Assembly (NCBI GenBank): GCA_002633005.1
Contig: NMRA01000174.1
Coordinates: 434,859-498,858, forward strand
Reading direction: 5' to 3'
DNA from: Phoronis australis
Lineage: Eukaryota > Phoronida > Phoronidae
Length of the DNA: 64,000 nt
This document shows, in pieces, positions 9,802 through 21,700 of this stretch. The translations under genes and the position numbers were made by a program. The notes under the pieces were generated by a model. It was given only the letters and a program-made list of their open reading frames with translations, searched no databases and was not told the DNA's origin. The stretch's first letter is position 1. Every line of letters starts with the position of its first letter.

Positions 9802-12686
9802 AGTAAAGGTAACTTTACAGTTTTAACAGGTACGAAATCTATCGATACCTCGTAGACACTACTATGAATCCATATTTTTGACGTGTTATCGACTTGTACG
9901 ACCACTACACACTCTTGTAGCTGTTATTGACGATATGTGTAAGACACAAGTCATCGTCGATAAAGTATTGATCTCGGGGTGTTAGCTCAAATTGCTGTAA
10001 CGCACGTTTATTGATATTTTCAAAACTATCTATGTTTATTTTTGACACACATTTGATAAGTCAATAAAAACACGCGAGGAATGCAATGAAGACGCACCCA
10101 ATCATTTCGTCCATAAAACTAAAAGTAACCATTCTTGTATACCCCAAGGACTCTTTTGGGCAAATTCATTTTTCCGAATTGATTTTGAGTAAAAGTTATC
10201 TCCTGAGGACTTCTTATGAAACAAGGGTGAGGCTCTTTCGGAAACTTGCCTTAGTGACCGCAGCGCCCTCATCGGTCAAAGGACTTGAAATACCAGCCAC
10301 CACTCTAAAGGCAATTTGGCGACCAATTCGTTGACAAGATATCAATTTGAATTTTTATCGACCTTTTTAAGGATATAAAATTTAGAAATCACGATACATT
10401 TCCCACATATTTCGTATATGTCCCCTTTAACGTGACTGAATCCTTGTTTTTACCATTTGAGTGCTTACAACCACTATTTACCTTGTTTTGACAAGTGACT
10501 GCATTTTCAACATCATTCATCCTTCCTTTATAGCACAACCGTGAATTCAATATCCCAAAAACGAGAAAATGGAAGAAAGGTGACTTTAACTAAAAGTTTC
10601 TTAGCTCCGCGGACATGAGGATGACGCATGAGCGTTCCCAACGCCAGTGTGTCATGACCACCACAACGCGTGTTTCTTGTTCAAACTTGTGCCATATCCG
10701 CAATTCTGCGCATCAGACGTCTCGCGCGACAGTGAAACGAATCACTACGTGGTCAAATACCAAGTTGTCACAACGCCTCACCATTCTTTTTTATACCATA
10801 AACCACAGGAGAACCATCAGCAATAGGGACGATTTTTCACACTAACCACAGCAGAAGATGACTAATGCTGTGATTGGCTGTCCCAATTCTACGTAGTATG
10901 TATCGACCAATTAATGCTCGTAGCTTGACATCAGGTTATTAGTATATTGTCAGGTTAACTCGACACCTCTCGGCGAGGTAAGATCGACAGTATACGAGAT
11001 GATGTGGACATAGACCAATTAAGACAGTAAAAAAGACTAATTAAATCGGGTGGCATTCTCCTTTGAGGGAAATGTGCTACGTGTATGTCTTGCCATACCA
11101 AGGAGACGTGCTTTGCCTTGAGGGAGAAAAATCGACGAAGTAGCGAACAGTTGGCGGATCGTTTTCGGAAAGTTGAAACTAAAAAAGTGCTTTGATATAA
11201 ACAGAAATTAAACATCTTTACGAACAAACCCTAAAAATACCTGCTGAGCAGGTTGAATTTTGTTTCAGTGGCAGAGAACCACTTTCAATATTGCAATTTA
11301 GTCTGTTTGTCGCTTTCCAGGCCTCTTTAAACGATCATAGTTCCGCTCTTATTCAACCCGCACTTTTGCTTAATCAGTGGGTAGTTTTACTCAATCAAAG
11401 CAGTTTGAAAGATACCTGATCCTAGCAAAGTTAACGGCGCCATCATTTACGCGATCACTTGATAAGAATCTGCAACATTCTTCATAAGTTGACTTGCACC
11501 CATTTAGAAAGCTTTCCGACGTTTCGAGATTTGACAATAAGGCGTGATTGGACTACATGAACTGACTAAATGTACGCGTGATTAAGGAAAACTACGCGTT
11601 GACTAAGCACATTTCAACGCGCAGAAAGGTAAGTTTTTGCGCTCTATACCTATCTATTTTTAAGCGGACTTGTGAAATATCGATTTCCGCAGTGTTGTTT
11701 GAGACGGTCTCGCGACCTGGTGACTTGGACTTGAACTACAACATATTACCCATACTGCTTTGAGTGACCGGTGGGGCTGTGTTTGCGAATGATTTACGAA
11801 CCGCCGCAATAAGGTATATTGAGACCAAGTCCATATATAAGGAGGGCACTGAAATTGTGTTAGAGCTGTTTCCTGACAACACAAAATAGTGGTTGGAGCG
11901 GTCACTGGAGTTCATATTTTACTTAAAGTTCATGAAAATTCATCACCATAATTATACATCTGGTTTGACAAAAATAAAACGTATCAATATAACTTGGCAA
12001 TTGGTTAAATAAAATGATAAATGATTTCTTTTGAAACTCGAAAAACATGCTGGATCGACCGATAGGCAGAATTTAAACACTTGTTGCATTTCATTTGACT
12101 CCAAATGTTTAGTCACTTTGTAAGTTCTGCCAATTTTAGTTGGACAACATTAAAGACATGGCTTCATGGTATCACAGATGTCGACTATTGAATGATTTTG
12201 TTGACTGAATGATTGAATGATTTCGTAACAGGGTTGTGATAATTTTAAAGTTTAGTGTCACAACGATTAAATTTATAGTATTATTTGTATTTTTAAAGTA
12301 TTTATGATATTTTTAGTATTTATGGAGCAGCATCGAAACACACACAAGAACACGCACACACACGCGCACACGCACACACACACACGCAAACTCACACACA
12401 CAATATTAACAAGCTGGGTTTTTCATATCAGCAACTATTTTATTCGCTAATTAAATTTAGATAATTCACCATCCAGCAATCAATAATTGATCTTACATTT
12501 CCACCTCAGATAACAATGACTCTATGATTATAGATCAATGAACAGTGCAGTTAGTTGCGTGACGGAATCCCGAGCAACCAGCCACGAGAACAATACGAAT
12601 CGATCAAAAATCAATAAACGTTCTTTACCCAGTAGTGTTCACGAATAAACATGGTGGTCTGTGTTGGATAGCGGTCTCAGGCAAAG
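9802..12686. promoter_or_regulatory. Divergent intergenic region between the paired receptor genes
   Basis: About 2.9 kb separates the two inferred start codons. No coding exon was recognised. It should hold both promoters. A TATATAAG at 11834-11841 on the plus strand is a weak TATA candidate. A CA-rich microsatellite lies at 12336-12402 and one arm of the TTTCCGAAAGAGC repeat at 10231-10245. Confidence 0.4.
12336..12402. repeat. CA-rich microsatellite
   Basis: Imperfect (CA)n tract with CG and AA interruptions, about 300 bp upstream of the start codon of the right gene. Confidence 0.9.
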
Positions 12687-12701
12687 ATGGTGACCAATTT
12701 G
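12687..12701 (+). CDS. Candidate start exon (MVTNL), right gene
   Basis: ATGGTGACCAATTTG is followed by the donor GTAAGA in phase 0. The context AAAGATGG is a good Kozak match. Joined to the next exon it gives MVTNLCLVYVATVLVTQ, a convincing signal peptide. An ATG at 12651 in another frame meets a stop after six codons. Confidence 0.55.
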
Positions 12702-15700
12702 GTAAGAAAATCATCAGTTGTTACCAAGTTAATAGTTCAAGAAATTTTAAAGGAGAACCTGGAACTTTGAGCAAAAGGGATGCGGGAGAGGCGGGTAAAC
12801 TTAATGTTACAAACGTTAATATTGTGATCTTCTGTTTGTGTTAAATCATTCATAAAGTAATTGTAAAAGAAAGATGAAATGCCGTTACCTCAACTCTTGA
12901 TAGAACGCAGACTCGTCGATTTAAACGCGTCTAATTTGCCATAATTTTGTCAAGATGTTAGTAGAAATATGCGTGCGTGTGTGTGTGGTGGACAAATGTT
13001 GAATATTCTTTGTCGAAGAGTGTTTCTGTAATTTTCAGTGCCTTGTGTACGTTGCGACAGTGCTGGTTACTCAGATCTCACAAGGTTTGTTTATTTTATT
13101 CCATAAATTGTAGTATTTGTATTATTCGACGAGAAAACACAAAAAGAATGATAACAATGATAGCAGTACGAGAATTTAATGCACTTTAGTTATTTTACGT
13201 TTTAACAATCTGTTTGATAATTTGCATCCACGTTGGTCAAAATTTGGCAGCGACAAATGATATTTGGAATAAAATGAAATGTTTGAAAATTAATTATGAT
13301 AAATGTGCTCTCTGTCAACTAAAATCGCTCAGCAACAGTTATCTAATATAATCATTTTATAACTTTGTGTTCAATTAAGCTGTTGTGCCCAGTTAAAGCA
13401 AGCTCTGCGTTTCGAGCAAGAACGGGGGAAAGGGGGCATTTTTCCCTTCTTTCGAGCTTTGGGTTCAGTAATCCAAGCACATACATGTTATACAATTCTT
13501 GTGTTAACACGCCCAGTGACCGCTGCCTGTGACAATGGCTGGAAGAAAAATGGCGATTATTGCTTCTATTTCTCGTCATCGGCCGCCTCTTGGGCAGCGG
13601 CAAACAACACATGTGTTACTACGCACGGTGCTCAACTTGCCAGCGTGAAAGATAACACGGAAAGAAACTTCCTTCAAAGGTAACTAATACGAAAATCACG
13701 ACTTCTTGTTTTATTTACAATGTCAGTTTTTGGCGTTTAGAGGAATTACATAGACTACGAAAGTTTTTAATTTGCATTAAATACAGGGTTCAACGTCAGT
13801 CTTAGGCGAAAAACTCAACATATACAGAGAAATGTAGACTGGGTGTTCTTATATTTTAAACTATCAGTCTGCTAACGTTAACTTCTCAATCGAATGTCTG
13901 CGTAAAATTTTAAGCGCAGCTTTTCAAAATCGAAGAGTTCTGTTTTGATGGAGCGTGTGATTCTTCCCACAGCGACGCACCATCCAATACATACTGGGTA
14001 GGTCTAAAGGAAACAGACACCGCGTGGACGGACGGTACAGCTGCGGAAGCACAGTATCAGAGCCCAGGGGCAGGCAACGGGCGAGCCCTACAGATCACCC
14101 AATCGACTAGTGTGGTTAACAAGCAGCCAGCATTATCTTCCAGTAACAATTACATCTGCAAAAAGGCGATGCGTAAGTTTTGTTTTTTACAGATTTCATG
14201 TCCAATAATTAACGGTGATCTCAGCTGGCGACCTCTGGTGGAAACTGCAGTGATAATAAAACAGATGAACTATAGCAAATTAACCCTAAAGCACAATGTG
14301 GCACCTTTTAAAGTAAATTTCAATGATTTCAGGAGTTGCAACCCCTTAAGACAATACAAGACAATTTAGCCGTTTGTACCGTAGTCGTGTTTTTACTGTC
14401 AGCCGAAATGAATTCCAATTGTCAAAATGAAATCCCTAACTAAATACTTTAATGGTCACGTTCTCGCATTTCATTTTCAGCATGTAGCGTTGGTGAAGTG
14501 GATAATGCGACACCAAGTCAACAAGTGAACAGCTCTGTGGACGTGGATGCCTACGTCACCTATAACTGTACTCCTGGCTTCGAGACTTCCGGTGGGCTAG
14601 CGGAGATCAACGTGACGTGTCTTTTGGGAGGAGGATGGTCAGCTACGTTCAACTGCACGCGTAAGTAGGACAAGTACGCGTTGCCTTAATGATCATTATC
14701 ACAGTCCTCCATTTGGCATTCACACCAGGCCCAATTAATTGTTGATTTGATGCGAAAATTTCGATTACGTGGCGAAAGTAGATGAGTTGTAGGGCCACAG
14801 ATATGACAATCCTTTGGGAGTTTGTAAAATCTCCATTTGAGAGAGCTAATAAAAAGTGTGTGAAATGGGTGAACACCAACTAAGTGGCAGCTGACTCGAA
14901 AAAACAAATGGCCATTAGGTGGCGCAAAAATATATCGAATTCAGCTAGTTGTAGCAACTCGTGGCAGTTTCCACTGAGAGAAAAGTATTCTGCACGCGTC
15001 ACCACCAATATAAAACTATTAAAGCCGCTATAAACCATGGCCTGGCGTCAAAAACAACTTTCGTCACAGGCTCACGTCTACTATCAAACACCGCGAGGTA
15101 TTTTACCGCTCTGTTCGAACTGAAACTGGCTACGTAGCCTACAATAAAACGCCTAGATTTAGCCTAACGGTCAAATTGCTAGGCAACTTGACGAGACAGG
15201 TCTCAAGTGAGAAATAATGAACTTCGGCAAAGTCAGAAATTATTTATTTTGTCACCGACTTCATAACAGTAGGGCTAAGTGGTATAAACCAAAAGTTGTT
15301 TTCATCAAAAGGTGCGGGTTTATCCTACACCTTCAATTTCGCACCTGAAACCATGATTAGTGCAGCCCTTGAGACTTGGTGCTCAAACGGCTGATATAAA
15401 ATCGTCACATCTAGCCTAGCTTCATTAGATTAAAATTAAAAGAGAAACATGTGAAATGTCAAATGCATTTGAAGAAAACCATCCATTTATATTCAGGTCC
15501 AATTTACAAACAGCAACCTCTTGTGCTCTCTTCTTTCAGTTGTGAAGTGCGCGGCGCCATTCAATGTGGCCCACTCTAAACCAGATTCTAGCGACACGAG
15601 ATTGGGAGTGAACGTCACCCTCACGTGTAACGACAGATATCGTTACACGAACGACACGTATAACCAGACAGTCAGTTGTCAGAATGATGGCACGTGGACG

Positions 15701-18700
15701 ACACCAACGTATTCTGCTTGTAATGGTGAGGCACGCAAATTGTATGCTTTCTCAATATTCTGCAAAGCAAAGACGGATTGTTTAAATGTTGTGACACGTT
15801 ATAACGCATACCCATGGAACTAGGTAAATGCCCACGTACAAACAATGCAGAATCGAGAACCTCCGTCCGACTTTGTATGTGACAGTTGTATATTTTCCGA
15901 AAAAATAGGGCCTACTACAGCTGCAACTGAAGAAATTGATGTTGCAATAGAACTATGCTTGGATTTGAAAAAAGTTGTGCATCCATCTGGATATGCTTTT
16001 TATTATAGCGAGAACGAGTCAAAATATAACTTTACACCATCATGCTTCTTTTCCCAATAGTTTACAAATGTCCGCCATTACCAACTGTGGCCCATGGTAC
16101 GCCAGATAGTAACGATACTGCGTTAGCATCGAACGTGACCATAACATGTGATTCGGGTTATTGGTACGCTCGTCCTGGAGTGACGACCCAGACAACTGCG
16201 TGTGACAACAATGGCGACTGGACGCCATTAGCCTATCCAGCGTGCATTGGCAAGTAGTTTTGGATGCAATGTTCCACATTTCAGAGGTTATTCAAACAAC
16301 TGGTTTGCAAACTGCTTAAGTTTTGCTGTGTTGTATTGGTAAAATTTTCAGTCAAATTTCGTCCTCTAACAGTTCTAAAACTGAAAGATTTTGAAATCCA
16401 ACAACACCTTAAAATTATCTCAAAACCAAAAACCTTGTTAACATTTTGCCGGAGTTTCCGTAAGTGGGAATTTTACAAATTGAAAAGTAAACGGTTATCT
16501 TAATTAGATTTTGAGGACTTTAATTCGAAAAAAGTTCACGGGCTGTTCATCCATTCTAGGCAACAAAAAGGAAAGAACCAGTGGTTAAACGTCAAAGAAA
16601 AACGTCAAACAATACAAAATCACCGTTACTGAATGTAAAATTCCTACGTGCCATTAAGATAGTTTTCTAGTACTATGGTGAACGACGGTTAGCAGCAGTA
16701 AAGGTAGACCAAAATCAACATCATTAACTATAGAGTTCGAATGCTGTGTGCGCAAGCAGCAACTATAAGCTGGGTGCGTGAAAGGGACTGAATATGTTGC
16801 GAACGTGTCGAGGACCCACCAGGGTCAGTCCTCAGTAACCATTGAAGGGCCTTAAACCTTGGCTGCGTTCCGTCGACGCAAGAGACTCGTGAAAACGCAG
16901 ACAACGCAAGTCTTCGCGAGACATCACCATGCATCCGAACAATGGGCGGCGCAGCACTAAAGTATATGTGGGGGGTTATAGCCACCCCAGCCCCCTATGG
17001 TGCGCCTCCCATGAGAACGTAATCACTCTAGCTTTTCTCACTATTGTCTTGTGTCTACGGAACTGGGACCTCGTTTGACTTGAGGAAGACTACATTCACT
17101 TCTGCCCTCGTGACGCAATCCTAAGTAAAAATAAAAATAACACAAATAATTATTTCCTTTCTATACAGTGCCTCGCTGCCCAGCTGTCAGTACAATAGTG
17201 AAAGGAAGCTCCAACTCCACAGACGATATTCTCGGATCTGTAATCAAATACTCCTGCGATACTGGACATAAGTTCCCAGACAATACTGAAGAAAAAGTGG
17301 TAACGTGCAAACAGAATGGATTTTGGGACATAACTATTCAAAACTGTCAACGTACGTACTTACTATGCAATTATTCAGTTCCATATTCAGTTTTAATTAA
17401 AATTAAAGAGCGAAAGCATTGTTAAGCACGAACGACATACAGACTACGGTAAATCATGTTTCTTGTCAATTTCTTTATATTTGGTATGATTACTATTAAC
17501 AATCCATCCTTTCTGGGTGGTTTCTTCAAATAAATGAACATTGCTTCCCAGATCGAGGACCCAAGTGTTTCCAGATTTTTATGCTGTTAGGTGTCTTTTG
17601 AATTTTGAAATTACTTTGAAATTGACATTTAATGATGACAACAATTCGAAAAAAATTGCTGCAAGTACTAGAGACGTCCCTATTAAAATCAGTTCATAAC
17701 TCAAGCAAATTCTTTTCAGCTGTGCAATGTCCACTACCCCCAACGGTATATAATGCTACCAAGAATTCCACGCAACGCACGTACCAATCAGTGGTAGAAT
17801 ACACATGCACACTGGGTTACGCATTTCCAGGTGGCGGGAATATCAAGCAGATCACGTGCTCTAGCAATGCACAATGGGATCAAACTCTTGCACCGTCTTG
17901 TGAAGGTAAGCTAGAAACGTTACAATACACAAGACAGGTGGACTTTCTGCTCTGCAAAACTTGAGTTCGAATGTGTTTTGTTCCACACAAAGAGTCAAAC
18001 AACCAAAGTTTTGAACAAGAAAAATTAATGTTTACTTACATGGAAACGTGTGGAAGATACGAAAACTTCCATACAAATCATCGAAACGTAATGTAACTAA
18101 TTCAATATCATTTTTTCAATTTCAGTAATTGACTGTAATCCAATACAGACTGGGCTATTTATGTCATATACTGGTAATGACACAAGCATGGGCGGTGAGA
18201 TAGTTTACACGTGCGACCCCGGTTACGAATTCCCTTCCCGTGTAAATGCTACCAACATAACGTGCACTGTAGCAGGAGTGTGGTCACAAACTCTATTCGA
18301 CTGTGAACGTGAGTACATGAATTGCCAGATAGTCTATAGCTTAGAGTCCAAATGTACCTGCTTGTAACTCCATCATGTCTCCACTCCATTTTAGTCACAT
18401 TTCTTACGGCGCATCAAATGACGAGACCGAACTTACTTCAGCAACGATTTGGCATTTTCCAAGCCTTGTTGACTTCTGAATTAGCATTTGTCAGTTTCTG
18501 TGTTATTTTCATATCTTTGCTTTTCAGTTCCAAGCTGCTATCCAATAGCCGTCGCGTACACATCGCCCAATTCGAACAACCGCGTGGTTGGTAGCGTTGT
18601 TACAATGGTTTGTGATACCGGATATGATTGGCCAGCTAATACGACTGCACCAGTTGTCGAATGTCTGCCCTCTCAGAGCTGGAACGTAACACCTCCAGCT

Positions 18701-21700
18701 TGTGAACGTAAGGAAATGTGTTGCTACTGACGTGCAAATATTTTATGAAATAATTTCAACAAAATTTTCATACAATAAACCCTTAAAGGCAAAGCATTAT
18801 CTGCGTGGAACACAATTTATCTATTTTGCACCATTGCACAATAATTTTCCGTGCCTGCATGGTGGCAAGCTGGACTGCGTTCCGCCTAAAGACAAGGATG
18901 TCGCGAAAACGATCACACAAGTTTTCGCAAGATATTGCCATGTATTATAAGCAAAGTACGTGATCACACTAGGTTTTCTCGAGAATGTCTTGAGTCAACG
19001 GAAGTCAGCCCCGTTAGCGACATGTCTAATTTTTGCATGTCGTCATGACAGTCGCAAACTTATCATGCATTAATTTGTTATAAAAATGTCTTTATCTTTT
19101 TCTTGAACTGAAAGACAACAAAAACAATATGTGTTGTTGTGATTAATTAATAATTCACGTTTTGTGTTGAATGTGTTGTTGTTATTTATAACAATTGCTT
19201 TTCAGCTATGGATTGTGTGACTCCACCAACAGTAACAGGTGCCACCTATTCGGGAAACACATTCGTGACGTCAGTATTGACGTATGTATGTTCTGCTGGT
19301 TACCATTGGCCAGACGGTGACACGCAGAAACTAACAGAGTGCATGCCATCCCTACAATGGAATAATACTCCACCAGCATGCGAAAGTAAGTAAAAAAGAC
19401 ATAACATTCGATTACAGTGTAACAATAAAAAGTTCTCTAACTGTTGACACTACAGAAAGATGGGTGTACCGGAGATGCCCGACCTGTTTTTAAGGTAACT
19501 CAATTTTTCCAAAATTAATCACCTTTCCGAATTAGCACTAGCATACCCAAGGAATTTGGTGAGTTTCCGAAAGAGCGCCACAATGATCCTTGCCTTGTGC
19601 GCTCTTTCGAAAATCTCCTCCAGGCCTTCTCTGAGTTTTTACTAGAAGACAGTTTTTCAATAAAACGTAGCCTTAAAACTTTATAGGTTTCCTCTAGCTC
19701 AATATATTTGTGTGAGGAAATGGACTCGCCTTTCTCATCTGTCCCCTTTTTCACCATTTCGATCGTTCTTCAATTTTCCTTTTGACGTCATTTCGTCATA
19801 CCACATGACGTCACTTTCTGGCCCTTTTATTGGCGTTCGTGTCATAGGTCATGGGGTGACATCACCATTCGGCATTTCAATATTGGCTGTTTTTGTTTCT
19901 TGTCGTAACATTCTTTATTTCAGTTTCACTCGCTGTTACAACTGGTACACATGTATGCTTCTGCTTACTTAACCTACCCTTCCCCATCAACATTTCATTA
20001 TTTCCTTTATTTTTATCCTTCATGTTCCGTTGTATTTAGCTTTGTTTATTTTATTCATTTGGTGTAGATTTTTCTATGCTGACTGTATTTTTGCAATATT
20101 TCCATGCGTAATAATAAATGACCGTTTTCGCCAACCCACGTCTCCCTTTTGTCTCTTTTAACGGACCTTTGGTGACGCATGTTCATTACGAGACACATGC
20201 CTAACATAAAAAAGATTTCACAGTAACTTGACAAAGTCTGTCTAAATTAACAAAGAAGCAGTTTTGTAGTGTAAGCCACTTTGTTTGGGCTTGAACACAA
20301 TTAAGGAACTTTTCACCTTGAAGCGGCTACAAACCCGAGTTCCGTTTAGTAAACCAACTTTTGATTTAAACCACCTACCGTAATAAAAGTGGTCTCAACT
20401 TACTCCGTCTTCAGAGGTGAGTGATTTGTAGGTTCGCAAAGAATTGACGATTCCTTATTCTTTGAGGCCATAATCAGCGCATAAAATGCCACTCCGTGAC
20501 AAGAACCTGGTCACAAGTAATAACGAACTATCAGAATTTTCAAAGCCCTGAAATCACCTCTAACTTGACTAAAGAAAAACTTGAAACCAAATTCATAAGA
20601 GCAATTAGTGGTCTAAATCAAAAGTTATTTTGTGATGGGAGGCGGGTTCATAGACACTTTAATTCATGGGCGGCGCACCATAGGGGGATGGGGGGCTATA
20701 GCCCCCCACTTTTTCAGTGCTACGCCGCACATAGTCTATAGGTGGTGCCCTACAGGGGGGCTGAGGGGCTTTAGTCCTCCCACTTTTTTCAGAGCTGCGC
20801 CGCCCATGTAATTAACGGTTCGTCTCATTGAAATTCACCACGAACAGACCAGTATCAAGGGCTATGACCAATGTTTTCAGAATTAAAGTGCGACGTACTG
20901 CCGCTGGTGCAAATGGCTGCCAAGGACACCATAGACAGAACCTTCGAAACAACAGTGACACTGACATGCTTTGCGGGATTTGTATTTCCCGACGGTGACA
21001 CAGCAAAAACTGCCACTTGCAACGCTTCACTGGTCTGGGATACTGCGTTGCCAAACGCATGTATACGAAAAAATTGTTTTGTACCACAGCCCAACAAGAA
21101 CGGATTTATGCTGGGTAGGTAGGAAGGGTTACGGGCATACTAACACTTCATGACTATAGTGGTTACTGTTGATGAACATATTTATCTGAATGTCTTTTGT
21201 GGGTAATTTTGATGACAATCTGAAATAAAACAAAAGATGACAGCGACGAACTACATAAGCTACTGCTTGTCGGGTCTATACCTAGTGGGAGATGAATCGT
21301 CAGTCGCGAATTTGGAAATTAAACACTCTACCAACTCTTCTATCTATATTATAATAGGATTTTATCCAACAAACTCCATCTGGGCGAGGATGTACAGGTG
21401 GAAATCGTTGCTAACTACGCTTTTTAGCCACCCCCGAGTATCCAAACATACCATACACGGTGGGCCTTACAACTGGCTTGACTAAAATCAATTTGCTTGA
21501 CAACTTTCGCTTTTGCTTCCAATATTCTGTGTGTGGTTTAGGTACATTTTCGCGTGTGAGCAATTGCTATGATAATTTGTGACTTTCGCAAAACAGGCAC
21601 CGGGGCGAACAACTATCAGTCAGTATTAGAGTACAAATGTAAAGACGGCTACCTGTTACCCAATGGAAAAGACGTCGCCTACAGTCTATGCTTGTCGTCG

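Noticed and set aside
21428-21476. CCP-like fragment (TPEYPNIPYTVG) after a TTTTTAG acceptor
   Set aside because: It lacks a usable donor, and splicing 21114 directly to 21597 yields a complete CCP10 with normal spacing. It may be a relic.
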